From the NCBI GenBank assembly GCA_017991315.1, contig JAGOQS010000001.1, positions 806,001-870,000 of the forward strand: a stretch of 64,000 bases of DNA, in the 5' to 3' direction. Positions 55,843 to 64,000 of the stretch are shown one piece after another. The notes under the pieces are model-generated. The model searched no databases. It was given only the letters and a program-made list of their open reading frames with translations, and was not told where the DNA came from. This DNA comes from Ferrovibrio sp. (GTDB lineage: Bacteria > Pseudomonadota > Alphaproteobacteria > Ferrovibrionales > Ferrovibrionaceae). Every line of letters starts with the position of its first letter. The first letter of the stretch is position 1. The position numbers were made by a program, and so were the translations under genes.

Positions 55843-57006
55843 TTACCCGGCGTTTCCCTTGATCGATCGATAGAATACCACCAGGGTCAACAGCAGCAAC
55901 ACGCCGCCAGCAATATATGGCGCCTCGAGACTCACGGTTTCAAACAGGTAACCACCCAGCAAAGGCCCCAGCACGCGGCCGAGTGCCGCGAAACTCTGTG
56001 CCGCACCCATGGTGAGGCCCTGATGTTCCGGATCGGCTGCGCGGCTGATCAGGCTGGCGAGGCTGGGATTGATCATGGCGAAACTGGAAGCGGTGAACAG
56101 CACGCTCAGCGCCAGCATCGGCACATTCACCACCCACACCACCAGCAGCGTGCCGAAGCTCAGCCCCAGGATCCCGATGCGCAGCAGGTTGTTCTCGCCA
56201 AAGCGGCGACTCAATGGTCCGATCAGGCCGCCCTGCATCGCCAGCACGATACAGCCAATGCAGGCGAAGGCGATGCCGACCTCGAAGGCATGCCAATCGA
56301 AACGGGCGCGGGCGAAAAGCGGGAATAGCACTTCGATCTGCGCGAACACGAAATTGATCGAGAACTGCACCAGGATCAGGCCCAGCGCGATGCGGTTGAT
56401 CTTATCGAGATGCTTGAGCGGGTTGCGGCTGGCCGGCGGCAGGGTTCCGCTGCCGGGTTGCCGGGTTTCCGGCAGGCGCCACAGCGCAAAGCCGAAGGCG
56501 GCGAGGGAGGCCGCGGCGGCGGCGAAAGCCGGGAGGTGATAATTCGGATTGAGCGGGTCTGGCCCGGTCAGCAGGCCGCCCAGCACCGGCCCCAGGATCA
56601 TGCCGATGCCGAAAGCCGCACCAACCATGCCCATGCCCTTGGCGCGGGTTTCCGGCGTGGTGCTGTCGGCGATGATCGCCTGGGCGATGCCGATCTTGCC
56701 AGCACCGATACCGGCGAAGATGCGGGCCAGGAAGATGGCGACCAGGCTGTCGGCGAAAGCCAGGCCGATATAGGCGCAGCAGGATACCACCAGGCAGGCG
56801 AGAAAGACCGGTCGCCGGCCAACCCGGTCGGTCAGGGCACCGAGCAGCGGCGCGGTAAGGAACTGGGCGATGGAGAACACGGCGGCAAGCAGCGCCACGG
56901 TGGCCGGCGTGGCGCCGAAACTGATGGCGTAGAAGGGCAGCAGCGGCAGCACGATGCCGAAGCCGATCAGATCGACCACCACCGAAAGGAAAATTACGCC
57001 CAGCAT
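55843..57006 (-). CDS. MFS transporter, TetA-like drug/proton antiporter
   Basis: The 387-aa protein has 12 predicted helices and the MFS loop motif GALTDRVGRRPVFL between helices 2 and 3. The N-terminal VVVDLIGFGIVLPLLPFYA and GAAFGIGMILGPVLGGLL resemble tetracycline-type exporters, but substrate cannot be inferred. It is divergent from mtnA and co-oriented with the quinone oxidoreductase. Confidence 0.85.
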   Translation of the reverse strand: MLGVIFLSVVVDLIGFGIVLPLLPFYAISFGATPATVALLAAVFSIAQFLTAPLLGALTDRVGRRPVFLACLVVSCCAYIGLAFADSLVAIFLARIFAGIGAGKIGIAQAIIADSTTPETRAKGMGMVGAAFGIGMILGPVLGGLLTGPDPLNPNYHLPAFAAAAASLAAFGFALWRLPETRQPGSGTLPPASRNPLKHLDKINRIALGLILVQFSINFVFAQIEVLFPLFARARFDWHAFEVGIAFACIGCIVLAMQGGLIGPLSRRFGENNLLRIGILGLSFGTLLVVWVVNVPMLALSVLFTASSFAMINPSLASLISRAADPEHQGLTMGAAQSFAALGRVLGPLLGGYLFETVSLEAPYIAGGVLLLLTLVVFYRSIKGNAG

Positions 57007-57128
57007 GAAAAATGTCTCATTTATGACGGGTTTCCCGGTCCCGTTTGGAGGGCCGTCCGGCGATTGCTAGGGCGGGCCGAACCGGCTATTTTCCGGCCCG
57101 ATTTTCCGCTTTCCGAAAAGGGCCGGCC

Positions 57129-58226
57129 ATGAAGGTCAACGGCGTAGCCTACCGCACGATTTGGGTCAATGACGACGGCTGGTCGGTCGGCATCATCGAC
57201 CAGACCGGGCAGCCGCATCGGTTCGTCACCACCAGCCTCAGCACCATGGAAGAGGCGGCGCATGCCATCAAGGCGATGATCGTGCGCGGCGCGCCGCTGA
57301 TCGGCGCCACCGGCGCCTATGGCCTGGCGCTGGCGATGCGCCATGATCCCTCCGATGCGGCGCTGGCCAAGGCCTATGAGGTGCTGGTCGAGACCCGCCC
57401 GACGGCGATCAACCTGCGCTGGGCGCTGGACCGGGTGCGCAAGGTGCTGGAGCCGCTGGTGCCGAAGGAGCGTGCCGCCGCCGCCTACAAGCTTGCTGCC
57501 GAGATCTGCGATGAGGATGTGGAGGTCTGCTCCAGCATCGGCAATTACGGCCTTGGCCTGATCCAGGCGATGCATGCCGAGACCGGCCGCTCGCGCCCGG
57601 TGAATATCCTCACCCATTGCAATGCCGGCTGGCTCGCCTGCGTCGACTGGGGCACAGCGCTGGCACCGATCTACAAGGCGCATGATGCCGGCATCCCGGT
57701 GCATGTCTGGGTCGACGAGACCCGGCCGCGCAATCAGGGCGCCTCGCTCACCGCCTGGGAACTGGCCAGCCATGGCGTGCCGCATACGCTGATCGTCGAC
57801 AATGCCGGCGGCCACCTGATGCAGCATGGCATGGTGGATTTCTGCATCGTCGGCACCGACCGCACCACGCGGCGCGGCGATGTCTGCAACAAGATCGGCA
57901 CCTACCTGAAGGCCCTGGCGGCGAAGGATAACGGCGTGCCGTTCTATGTCGCGCTGCCCAGTTCCACCATCGACTGGACGATTGCCGACGGCGTGCGCGA
58001 GATTCCCATTGAGGAACGTGCAGAGAGCGAAGTGACCGTGATGAGCGGCAAGACCGCTGCCGGCGAGATCGTTTCGGTGCGTGTTGCGCCGGATGCCACC
58101 CGTGCCGCCAATTATGGTTTTGACGTCACCCCGGCCCGTCTCGTCACCGGTCTGATTACCGAGCGCGGCATCTGCCCGGCCTCCGAGGCCGGCTTGGTCT
58201 CGCTCTTTCCCGAACACGCCCTTTAA
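57129..58226 (+). CDS. mtnA: methylthioribose-1-phosphate isomerase
   Basis: The 365-aa protein isomerises 5-methylthioribose-1-phosphate (or 5-deoxyribose-1-phosphate) to the ribulose form in SAM by-product salvage. Catalytic Cys164 (THCNAGWLA) and Asp244 ([18 protein letters not shown]) match the family pair. No mtnB, mtnC, mtnD or mtnK is near, but an aldolase-SDR fusion follows after 12 nt, which points to the aldolase branch known as the DHAP shunt. The ATG at 57129 is preferred over the longer frame from 57045. Confidence 0.93.
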   Translation: MKVNGVAYRTIWVNDDGWSVGIIDQTGQPHRFVTTSLSTMEEAAHAIKAMIVRGAPLIGATGAYGLALAMRHDPSDAALAKAYEVLVETRPTAINLRWALDRVRKVLEPLVPKERAAAAYKLAAEICDEDVEVCSSIGNYGLGLIQAMHAETGRSRPVNILTHCNAGWLACVDWGTALAPIYKAHDAGIPVHVWVDETRPRNQGASLTAWELASHGVPHTLIVDNAGGHLMQHGMVDFCIVGTDRTTRRGDVCNKIGTYLKALAAKDNGVPFYVALPSSTIDWTIADGVREIPIEERAESEVTVMSGKTAAGEIVSVRVAPDATRAANYGFDVTPARLVTGLITERGICPASEAGLVSLFPEHAL

Positions 58227-58238
58227 GGAACCGCCGCG

Positions 58239-60293
58239 ATGAAGAATCTCTGGTCCGACCGCGACGCCAAGGCCGCCATCAAGCATTACGCCCTGCAGGG
58301 CGTGAATGAGGATCTGGCCATACGCACCTACACCACGCGGCTGCTCGGCGGCGTGCCCGCCCTGGTGCAGCATGGCGGTGGCAATACCTCGGTGAAGACC
58401 AAGATGCGCGACATCCTGGGCAATCCGGTGGACGTGCTGTGCGTGAAGGGCTCGGGCTGGGACATGGCGGTGATCGAGCCGCCGGGGCTGCCCGCCGTGC
58501 GGCTGAAGCCGCTGCAGGCGTTGATCGACCTCAAGGCGCTGACCGATGAGGACATGGTCAACGTACAGCGTTGCAACCTGCTGGATTCGACCTCGCCGAA
58601 TCCTTCGGTGGAAACCCTGTTCCATGCCTTCCTGCCGCACAAGTTCATCGACCATACCCATGCCGACGCGGTGCTGGCGCTGACCGATCAGCCCGATGGC
58701 ATCGAGCAGGCGAAGAAGCTCTACGGCAAGCGCATCGCCGTGGTGGAATACGAAATGCCGGGCTTCGGCCTGGCCAAGAAGGCGGCGGAAGCCTTCCGCA
58801 AGCAGCCCGATGCCGAGGGCTTGGTGCTGGTGAAGCATGGCATCTTCACCTGGGGCGAGACCGCCAAGCAGGCCTACGACCGCATGATCGAGTATGTCTC
58901 GATGGCTGAGGCGCGTCTGGCCAAGGGCAAGAAGACCGTGTTCGTCCAGGCCAAGCAGCCGAAGAAGATAGCGGCGCCGGAAGACGTAATGCCGATCCTG
59001 CGCGGCCTGCTGGCCCTGCCGGTCAATCCCGATGACGGCCAGTATGCCCGCTGGGTGTTTGATCGCCGCCAGAGCCCGGAAATCGATGCTTTCGTGAATG
59101 GCAAGGATGTGGCGCGCTACAGCCAGGCCGGCACGGTGACGCCGGACCACGTGATCCGCACCAAGCCCTGGCCGGTGATCCTGCCGGCACCCGAGGCCGG
59201 TAAGCTTGATGTTTTCGCGGCCGAAGCCAAAAAGGCGGTGGATGGCTATATCGCCAAGTACAAGGCCTATTTCGAGCGCAACAATGCTGTGGCGCAGCCG
59301 AAGAAGATCATGCTCGATCCGATGCCGCGCGCCCTGCTGGTGCCGGGCCTCGGCCTGATCGGCGTCGGCAAGTCGCGCAAGGATGCCAGCATCGCCGCCG
59401 ATATCGCGCAGACCGCCGTGGCGGTGATCACTCGCGCTGAGGCCATCGGCAAGTTCACCTCGATTTCCGAGCGCGATATCTTCGATGTCGAATACTGGTC
59501 GCTGGAGCAGGCCAAGCTCGGCAAGGGCGGTGAGAAGCCGCTGGCCCGGCAGGTTGTGGTGGTGACGGGTGGGGCAGGGGCCATCGGCGCCGCCACCGCC
59601 AAGGCCTTTGCGTCGGAAGGCGCCGAAGTGGCAGTGCTCGATCTCGATGGTGCCAAGGCCGCTGAGATCGCCAAGAAGCTCGGCGGTATCGGCCTTGCCT
59701 GCGATGTCACCAAGGAAGCCGACGTGCGCGCGGCCTTTGCCAAGGTGGCGGCGCATTTCGGCGGCGTCGATATCGTGGTGTCGAATGCCGGCAATGCCTG
59801 GGGCGGCAAGATCGGCGAAGTTTCCGACGCGCTGCTGCGCCAGAGTTTCGATCTCAATTTCTTCAGCCACCAGTATGTCGCCCAGGCGGCGGTGGCGATC
59901 ATGCTGAAGCAGAAGACCGGCGGCTGCCTGTTGTTCAACGCCTCCAAGCAGGCGGTGAATCCGGGCCCGGATTTCGGCCCCTATGGCCTGCCCAAGGCGG
60001 CGACGCTGTTCCTCTCGCGCCAGTATGCGCTCGACTATGGCGCGGCTGGCATCCGCTCCAGCGCGGTGAATGCCGACCGCATCCGCTCAGGGCTGCTCAC
60101 CGATGAGATGGTAGCGAAGCGTTCCAAGGCGCGCGGCGTGTCGGAGAAGGACTACATGTCCGGCAACCTACTCGGCCGCGAGGTCAAGGCCGCCGATGTG
60201 GCCCAGGCCTTCGTGCAGCTCGCCGTGGCGCAGAAGACCACCGGCGGCGTCGCCGTGGTCGATGGCGGCAATATCGCGGCGGCGTTGCGGTAA
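58239..60293 (+). CDS. class II aldolase fused to short-chain dehydrogenase
   Basis: The 684-aa fusion has an N-terminal class II (zinc) aldolase: HGGGNTS, Glu125 (PSVETLFHAF), His139 and His141 (DHTHADAV), and His200 (VKHGIFTWG). From about residue 438 it has a full SDR domain: TGGAGAIG (443-450), NAG (516-518), Ser569, Tyr582 and Lys586 (YGLPK). Related fusions act as rhamnulose-1-phosphate aldolase plus lactaldehyde dehydrogenase. Here no rhamnose gene is near and mtnA lies directly upstream, so it may split 5-methylthioribulose-1-phosphate or 5-deoxyribulose-1-phosphate and convert the aldehyde. Confidence 0.9.
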   Translation: MKNLWSDRDAKAAIKHYALQGVNEDLAIRTYTTRLLGGVPALVQHGGGNTSVKTKMRDILGNPVDVLCVKGSGWDMAVIEPPGLPAVRLKPLQALIDLKALTDEDMVNVQRCNLLDSTSPNPSVETLFHAFLPHKFIDHTHADAVLALTDQPDGIEQAKKLYGKRIAVVEYEMPGFGLAKKAAEAFRKQPDAEGLVLVKHGIFTWGETAKQAYDRMIEYVSMAEARLAKGKKTVFVQAKQPKKIAAPEDVMPILRGLLALPVNPDDGQYARWVFDRRQSPEIDAFVNGKDVARYSQAGTVTPDHVIRTKPWPVILPAPEAGKLDVFAAEAKKAVDGYIAKYKAYFERNNAVAQPKKIMLDPMPRALLVPGLGLIGVGKSRKDASIAADIAQTAVAVITRAEAIGKFTSISERDIFDVEYWSLEQAKLGKGGEKPLARQVVVVTGGAGAIGAATAKAFASEGAEVAVLDLDGAKAAEIAKKLGGIGLACDVTKEADVRAAFAKVAAHFGGVDIVVSNAGNAWGGKIGEVSDALLRQSFDLNFFSHQYVAQAAVAIMLKQKTGGCLLFNASKQAVNPGPDFGPYGLPKAATLFLSRQYALDYGAAGIRSSAVNADRIRSGLLTDEMVAKRSKARGVSEKDYMSGNLLGREVKAADVAQAFVQLAVAQKTTGGVAVVDGGNIAAALR

Positions 60294-60305
60294 ACCCCAT
60301 CTATT

Positions 60306-60433
60306 CGTCATGCCCGCCTGGGCCCTTCGGGCCTGTGCGCCCACGAACGCCCCTGGCGTTCGTGCGCTTACAGTGACCCGGGCATCTTTTGCCATCAGGC
60401 ATGAGATGCGCGGGTCTGGGCCCGCGCATGACG
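60306..60433. repeat. dispersed inverted-repeat element, copy C
   Basis: CGTCATGC (60306-60313) and GCATGACG (60426-60433) are perfect terminal inverted repeats 128 bp apart. Inside is a 10-bp stem CACGAACGCC-CCT-GGCGTTCGTG (60342-60364) and smaller GGGCC/GGCCC repeats. It shares its ends with copies near 1587 and 44630 and sits between convergent genes. Confidence 0.7.
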
Positions 60434-60444
60434 CTTTCAATTGG

Positions 60445-60666
60445 TTAAACCTCGAGCCGCGCCAGCGCCTGGCCTTCCTTGACGCTGTCGCCCTCGGCGA
60501 CCAGCAGGGCGGCGAGCTTGCCGGCCTTCGGCGCCTCGACCGGGATTTCCATTTTCATCGATTCCAGGATCATCACCACGTCGCCGGCGCCGATGCTGTC
60601 GCCCGGCTGGGTTTCGATCTTCCACACCTTGCCGGTGACTTCCGCCTTGATATCGACGCTGGGCAT
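60445..60666 (-). CDS. biotinyl-domain carrier protein
   Basis: The 73-aa protein is a complete biotinyl/lipoyl domain: AEVTGKVWKIETQPGDSIG, the biotin-attachment motif ESMKME with Lys38, and a C-terminal VAEGDSVKEGQALARLEV. It is a small stand-alone carrier for a carboxylase, possibly the one whose beta subunit lies at 43 kb. AAGGGGAAGG precedes the ATG at 60666. It is divergent from the SPOR lipoprotein. Confidence 0.86.
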   Translation of the reverse strand: MPSVDIKAEVTGKVWKIETQPGDSIGAGDVVMILESMKMEIPVEAPKAGKLAALLVAEGDSVKEGQALARLEV

Positions 60667-60771
60667 TGCCTTCCCCTTAAGCTTTTTTGAATGTCGTTTC
60701 CCGAGTGTCGGGCCTGGGGCCAGATGGATCAAGCCTCGCCAAAGGGCAGGGGCAATGGCATCATCGCCGCC

Positions 60772-61560
60772 ATGAAGGATTCGCCCCGCCGCAACCCTGC
60801 TACCCTGCCGCTCCTGGTGCCCGCTGCCCTGGTTCTCGGCTTGCTGGCTGGCTGCGACACGCCCCAGGAGCAGGTTCAGGGCCAGGGCCAGGCCCAGCAA
60901 CGGCCACAACCGCTACACCCTTCTACCTGGACATTGACCAAGCCACAGCCTGCCACGGCACCACGGGTGGCGGAGCCTTACCCGATCCAGCCCCGCAGCT
61001 ACCCGGAGCAGACCAACACCACGCCGGTTGGCTGGGTGTCGCCCGAGGAACGTGCTGCCCAGGAGAAGGCGGCAGAGGAACGCCGTGCCGCCGAGCGCAA
61101 GGCGGCCGAGGAACGCGCGGCCCAGGCCGCCGCCGCACCGCCGCCACAGCCGGCCCGCAACACCCGTAGCAGCCAGCAGGGCGGCACCCGCACCGCTTCG
61201 GCCACACCATCACCGAATGCCTCGGCGGGATCGCGCCAGGCTTCGGCCCCGGCAGCCGCTGCCAAGCCGGCGGAGACCATGACCGCCGCTGCGACTCCCA
61301 ATCCCTATGCCGGACGCTGGCATGCCCATCTCGCCTCGCATCGCAGCGAGGAAGCGGCGATCAACGACTGGCAGGCACGGCTCAAGGCCAATCCGCAGGT
61401 CTACACAGAGCTGGAGCCGGCGATCCTCTGGGTCGACCTGCCGAACCGTGGCTCTTATGCCCGCTTGGTCGCCGGCAACTATGCCAGCAAGGCAGAAGCC
61501 GACGCCGCCTGCGCCAAGATCACCGGCCCGGGGCGCTACTGCACGGCAGTGGTCGAGTAA
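60772..61560 (+). CDS. SPOR-domain lipoprotein
   Basis: The 262-aa protein has a lipoprotein signal peptide with LLAGC and lipidated Cys28, a long Glu/Lys/Ala-rich and Pro-rich linker, and a C-terminal SPOR domain (WHAHLASHRSEEAAINDWQA, YARLVAGNYASKAEADAAC). SPOR domains bind denuded peptidoglycan, often at the septum. It probably sits on the inner face of the outer membrane. ATG at 60772 is preferred over the longer frame from 60691. Confidence 0.82.
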   Translation: MKDSPRRNPATLPLLVPAALVLGLLAGCDTPQEQVQGQGQAQQRPQPLHPSTWTLTKPQPATAPRVAEPYPIQPRSYPEQTNTTPVGWVSPEERAAQEKAAEERRAAERKAAEERAAQAAAAPPPQPARNTRSSQQGGTRTASATPSPNASAGSRQASAPAAAAKPAETMTAAATPNPYAGRWHAHLASHRSEEAAINDWQARLKANPQVYTELEPAILWVDLPNRGSYARLVAGNYASKAEADAACAKITGPGRYCTAVVE

Positions 61561-61641
61561 GCCAACCCCCATTCAATTCAATATGATGTGCTTCACTTAT
61601 GAAGTGATGTGTTGCCTTATGTCGCTCGGGGTGCGGCAAAG

Positions 61642-61671
61642 AAAAAAGCCCCGCCGGTTTCCCGGCGGGGC
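61642..61671 (-). terminator. intrinsic terminator of glnA
   Basis: A 10-bp stem (GCCCCGCCGG 61648-61657, TTTC loop, CCGGCGGGGC 61662-61671) is followed on the minus strand by TTTTTTC. It lies 26 nt beyond the glnA stop. Confidence 0.88.
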
Positions 61672-61697
61672 TTCTCCGTTAGACGATACGGCGTTGC

Positions 61698-63107
61698 TTA
61701 GACGCTGTAGTACATCGAGAACTCGATCGGGTGCGGGGTGTGCTCGAACGCGTACACCTCTTCCCACTTCAGTTCCATGTAGGCGTCGATGAAGTCGTCG
61801 TTGAACACGTTGCCGGCCTTGAGGAAGGCGCGGTCCTTGTCCAGGCTCTCGAGGGCTTCACGCAGCGAACCGCAAACCTGCGGCACCTTGGCCAGTTCTT
61901 CCGGCGGCAGGTCGTACAGGTTCTTGTCCATGGCGTCGCCGGGATGGATCTTGTTCTTGATGCCATCCAGACCGGCCATCAGCATGGCGGCATAGGCGAG
62001 GTAGGGGTTCGCGCCCGGATCGGGGAAGCGGACCTCGACGCGCTTGGCCTTCTCGCCGGCGCCGAACGGGATGCGGCAGGAAGCCGAGCGGTTGCGCGCC
62101 GAGTAGGCGAGCAGCACCGGGGCTTCGAAGCCGGGGATCAGGCGCTTGTAGCTGTTGGTCAGCGGGTTGGTGAAGGCGTTCAGCGCCTTGGCATGCTTGA
62201 TGATGCCGCCGATGTAGAACAGGGCCAGTTCCGACAGACCGGCATACTTGTTGCCGGCGAACAGCGGCTTGCCGCCCTTCCAGATCGACTGGTGCACATG
62301 CATGCCCGAGCCGTTGTCGCCCTTGATCGGCTTCGGCATGAAGGTCGCGGTCTTGCCCCAGGCATGCGCCACGTTGTGGACGCAGTACTTGTAGATCTGC
62401 ATGGAGTCAGCCGACTTCACCAGCGGGGCGAACTTGATGCCCAGCTCGTGCTGGCTGTTCGCGACTTCGTGGTGATGCTTTTCGACGGTCACGCCCATGC
62501 CGGCGATGGTCGCCAGCATTTCGCCGCGCAGGTCATTGCCCTGATCGAGCGGCGCCACCGGGAAGTAGCCGCCCTTGATCGGGGCGCGATGGCCCATGTT
62601 GCCGCCTTCGTAGGCCTTGCCGGAATTGTAGGCGCCTTCGATATCGTCGAGGTAGACGAAGGTCTCGTTCATCGACACCTTGAAGCGGGCGTCGTCGAAC
62701 ACGAAGAACTCGGCTTCCGGACCGAAATAGGCGACGTCGCCGACCTTGCTCGACTTGATGAAGGCCTCGGCGGCCTTGGCGATGGAGCGCGGGCAGCGGT
62801 TATAGGTGGTGCCGTCGCCCGGGTTCAGCACGTCGCAGAACAGGACCAGCATGGTCTGCGCTGAGAACGGATCGAAGGTAACGGTGTTGAGGTCCGGCTT
62901 CAGCAGCATGTCGGACTCGTTGATCGCCTTCCAGCCGGCAATCGACGAACCGTCGAACATGGTGCCTTCGTTGAGCAGATCATCATCGACCATGGCGATG
63001 TCGATGGCGAGATGCTGCCACTTGCCGCGCGGATCCGTGAACCGGAGGTCCACGAACTTCACGTCTTTGTCCTTGATCAGCTTAAGAATGGATTTCGCGT
63101 CAGCCAT
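61698..63107 (-). CDS. glnA: glutamine synthetase, type I
   Basis: The 469-aa enzyme makes glutamine from glutamate, ammonia and ATP. Signatures include [10 protein letters not shown], the metal-binding [10 protein letters not shown] region, [12 protein letters not shown] and [11 protein letters not shown]. The regulatory Tyr398 in NLYDLPPEE corresponds to the adenylylation site of E. coli glutamine synthetase, so the GlnE/PII switch should apply. It follows glnB on the minus strand with a 79-nt gap. Confidence 0.97.
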   Translation of the reverse strand: MADAKSILKLIKDKDVKFVDLRFTDPRGKWQHLAIDIAMVDDDLLNEGTMFDGSSIAGWKAINESDMLLKPDLNTVTFDPFSAQTMLVLFCDVLNPGDGTTYNRCPRSIAKAAEAFIKSSKVGDVAYFGPEAEFFVFDDARFKVSMNETFVYLDDIEGAYNSGKAYEGGNMGHRAPIKGGYFPVAPLDQGNDLRGEMLATIAGMGVTVEKHHHEVANSQHELGIKFAPLVKSADSMQIYKYCVHNVAHAWGKTATFMPKPIKGDNGSGMHVHQSIWKGGKPLFAGNKYAGLSELALFYIGGIIKHAKALNAFTNPLTNSYKRLIPGFEAPVLLAYSARNRSASCRIPFGAGEKAKRVEVRFPDPGANPYLAYAAMLMAGLDGIKNKIHPGDAMDKNLYDLPPEELAKVPQVCGSLREALESLDKDRAFLKAGNVFNDDFIDAYMELKWEEVYAFEHTPHPIEFSMYYSV

Positions 63108-63186
63108 GGCTTTTTCCTGCTGCTCTTTCCTGATTCAGGTTAACTGGGTTGGGGTAATGATCAGGCGGTGGCGACCCGCCCAACCG

Positions 63187-63612
<426 letters not shown>

Positions 63613-63704
63613 TTAACGCGCTGAAAAGCGGCCTAACCCCAGGGGTGCGGTGGATGGTCTGACGTGCAAAAGGACGGATATTAAGCATAATGCCCTCATA
63701 TTAG

Positions 63705-63716
63705 GCAAATATTTGC
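63705..63716. repeat. 12-bp palindrome downstream of the aminotransferase
   Basis: GCAAATATTTGC is a perfect palindrome directly next to the aminotransferase stop codon (63717-63719). It could be a protein-binding site for the glnB upstream region; no function is assigned. Confidence 0.4.
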
Positions 63717-64000
63717 TCAATTATTCACCTTGTGCGCCGCCAGCCAATTTCCAACCCGCTGAAGCGCCTCCGAAATAGCCGCATCGTCGGCGGCAAAGGA
63801 GAAGCGCAGGTAGCCTTCGCCATGGCGCCCGAAGCTGGTGCCGGCGATGGTTGCCACACCGGCATCCTCCAGCAGCGCATCTTGCAGTTGCTTGGCGGAA
63901 TAACCGGTCTTGGCGATGTTCGGGAAGGCGTAGAAGGCGCCAGCGGGCTGGATGCAGCTTACACCCGGGAGCTTGTTCAGGCCTTCCACGGTCAGCTTGC
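63717..64000 (-). CDS. class I/II aminotransferase, C-terminal part only
   Basis: The frame runs off the window at 64000; its visible 94 residues are the C-terminal small domain of an AspC-like PLP aminotransferase (PAGAFYAFPNIAKTGYSAKQ, FGRHGEGYLRFSFAADDAAI). The Arg in YLRFS fits the substrate-carboxylate Arg of the fold type I family. Substrate and start are outside the window. It lies upstream of glnB on the same strand but is separated by 191 nt that include the glnB promoter. Confidence 0.8.
   Translation of the reverse strand, partial: KLTVEGLNKLPGVSCIQPAGAFYAFPNIAKTGYSAKQLQDALLEDAGVATIAGTSFGRHGEGYLRFSFAADDAAISEALQRVGNWLAAHKVNN

Noticed and set aside
57021-59870. 949-codon open frame on the minus strand
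   Set aside because: It is antisense to mtnA and the aldolase-SDR fusion, whose motifs are certain; the composition is His/Arg/Ala-rich, typical of a GC-rich shadow frame.

Overview
The window is a gene-dense, GC-rich stretch of an alphaproteobacterial chromosome. It carries the block pncC-pgpA-ispDF / dusB-ntrB-ntrC-ntrY-ntrX-trkA-dat-hfq-hflX, followed by gyrA-coaD-cyclophilins-queA-tgt. That gene order, together with ribosome-binding sites and protein style, points to a Rhodospirillales-like alphaproteobacterium; the genus cannot be fixed from sequence alone. No rRNA, phage, insertion sequence, CRISPR array or plasmid gene was seen.

Layout. 1-1.6 kb: 3' end of a COQ10/RatA-like gene and malonyl-CoA decarboxylase. 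1.7-3.8 kb (minus): pncC, pgpA and the ispDF fusion. 3.9-15.5 kb (plus): dusB with both nitrogen two-component systems, trkA, a D-amino-acid-transaminase-like gene, hfq and hflX. 15.5-23.1 kb: an inositol-monophosphatase-like gene, gyrA, coaD, a periplasmic and a cytosolic cyclophilin, queA, tgt and an untracked 37-aa membrane peptide. 23.1-31.3 kb: a PAS protein, tRNA-Lys, flagellin, an MscS channel, a four-gene operon of unknown function, an OB-fold protein, an SDR and a sensor kinase. 31.4-34.2 kb: a three-gene cassette that resembles a lipid A/glycolipid sugar-transfer set. 34.2-45.7 kb: accessory metabolism (fluoroacetate-dehalogenase-like hydrolase, TetR plus Rieske oxygenase, and a rhodanese/acyl-CoA racemase/SDR/carboxyltransferase operon with a TetR-thioesterase pair). 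45.7-50.5 kb: SLC13 transporter and a complete-looking URC uracil-catabolism trio. 50.6-57 kb: FecR-like protein, ornithine decarboxylase with a speF-type leader, PAS kinase, quinone oxidoreductase and MFS exporter. 57.1-60.3 kb: mtnA with a class II aldolase-SDR fusion. 60.4-64 kb: biotinyl protein, SPOR lipoprotein, glnA, glnB and the 3' end of an aminotransferase.

Functional links. NtrB/NtrC at 5-7.5 kb and PII/glutamine synthetase at 61.7-63.5 kb form one nitrogen circuit, and a sigma-54 type promoter lies in front of glnB. The mtnA/aldolase-SDR pair looks like a methylthioribose or 5-deoxyribose salvage route (DHAP shunt) in which the aldehyde-processing step may be fused to the aldolase.

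The most interesting observations are: the mtnA plus aldolase-SDR fusion; the URC cluster; an Arg-rich upstream ORF in the ornithine decarboxylase leader; two tandem six-codon mini-cistrons made by a 17-bp repeat at the trkA start; a TetR gene that looks leaderless; a dispersed inverted-repeat element beginning CGTCATGCCC; an ACA/AAC-rich hfq leader; and a tRNA-Lys with two non-Watson-Crick pairs in its anticodon stem.
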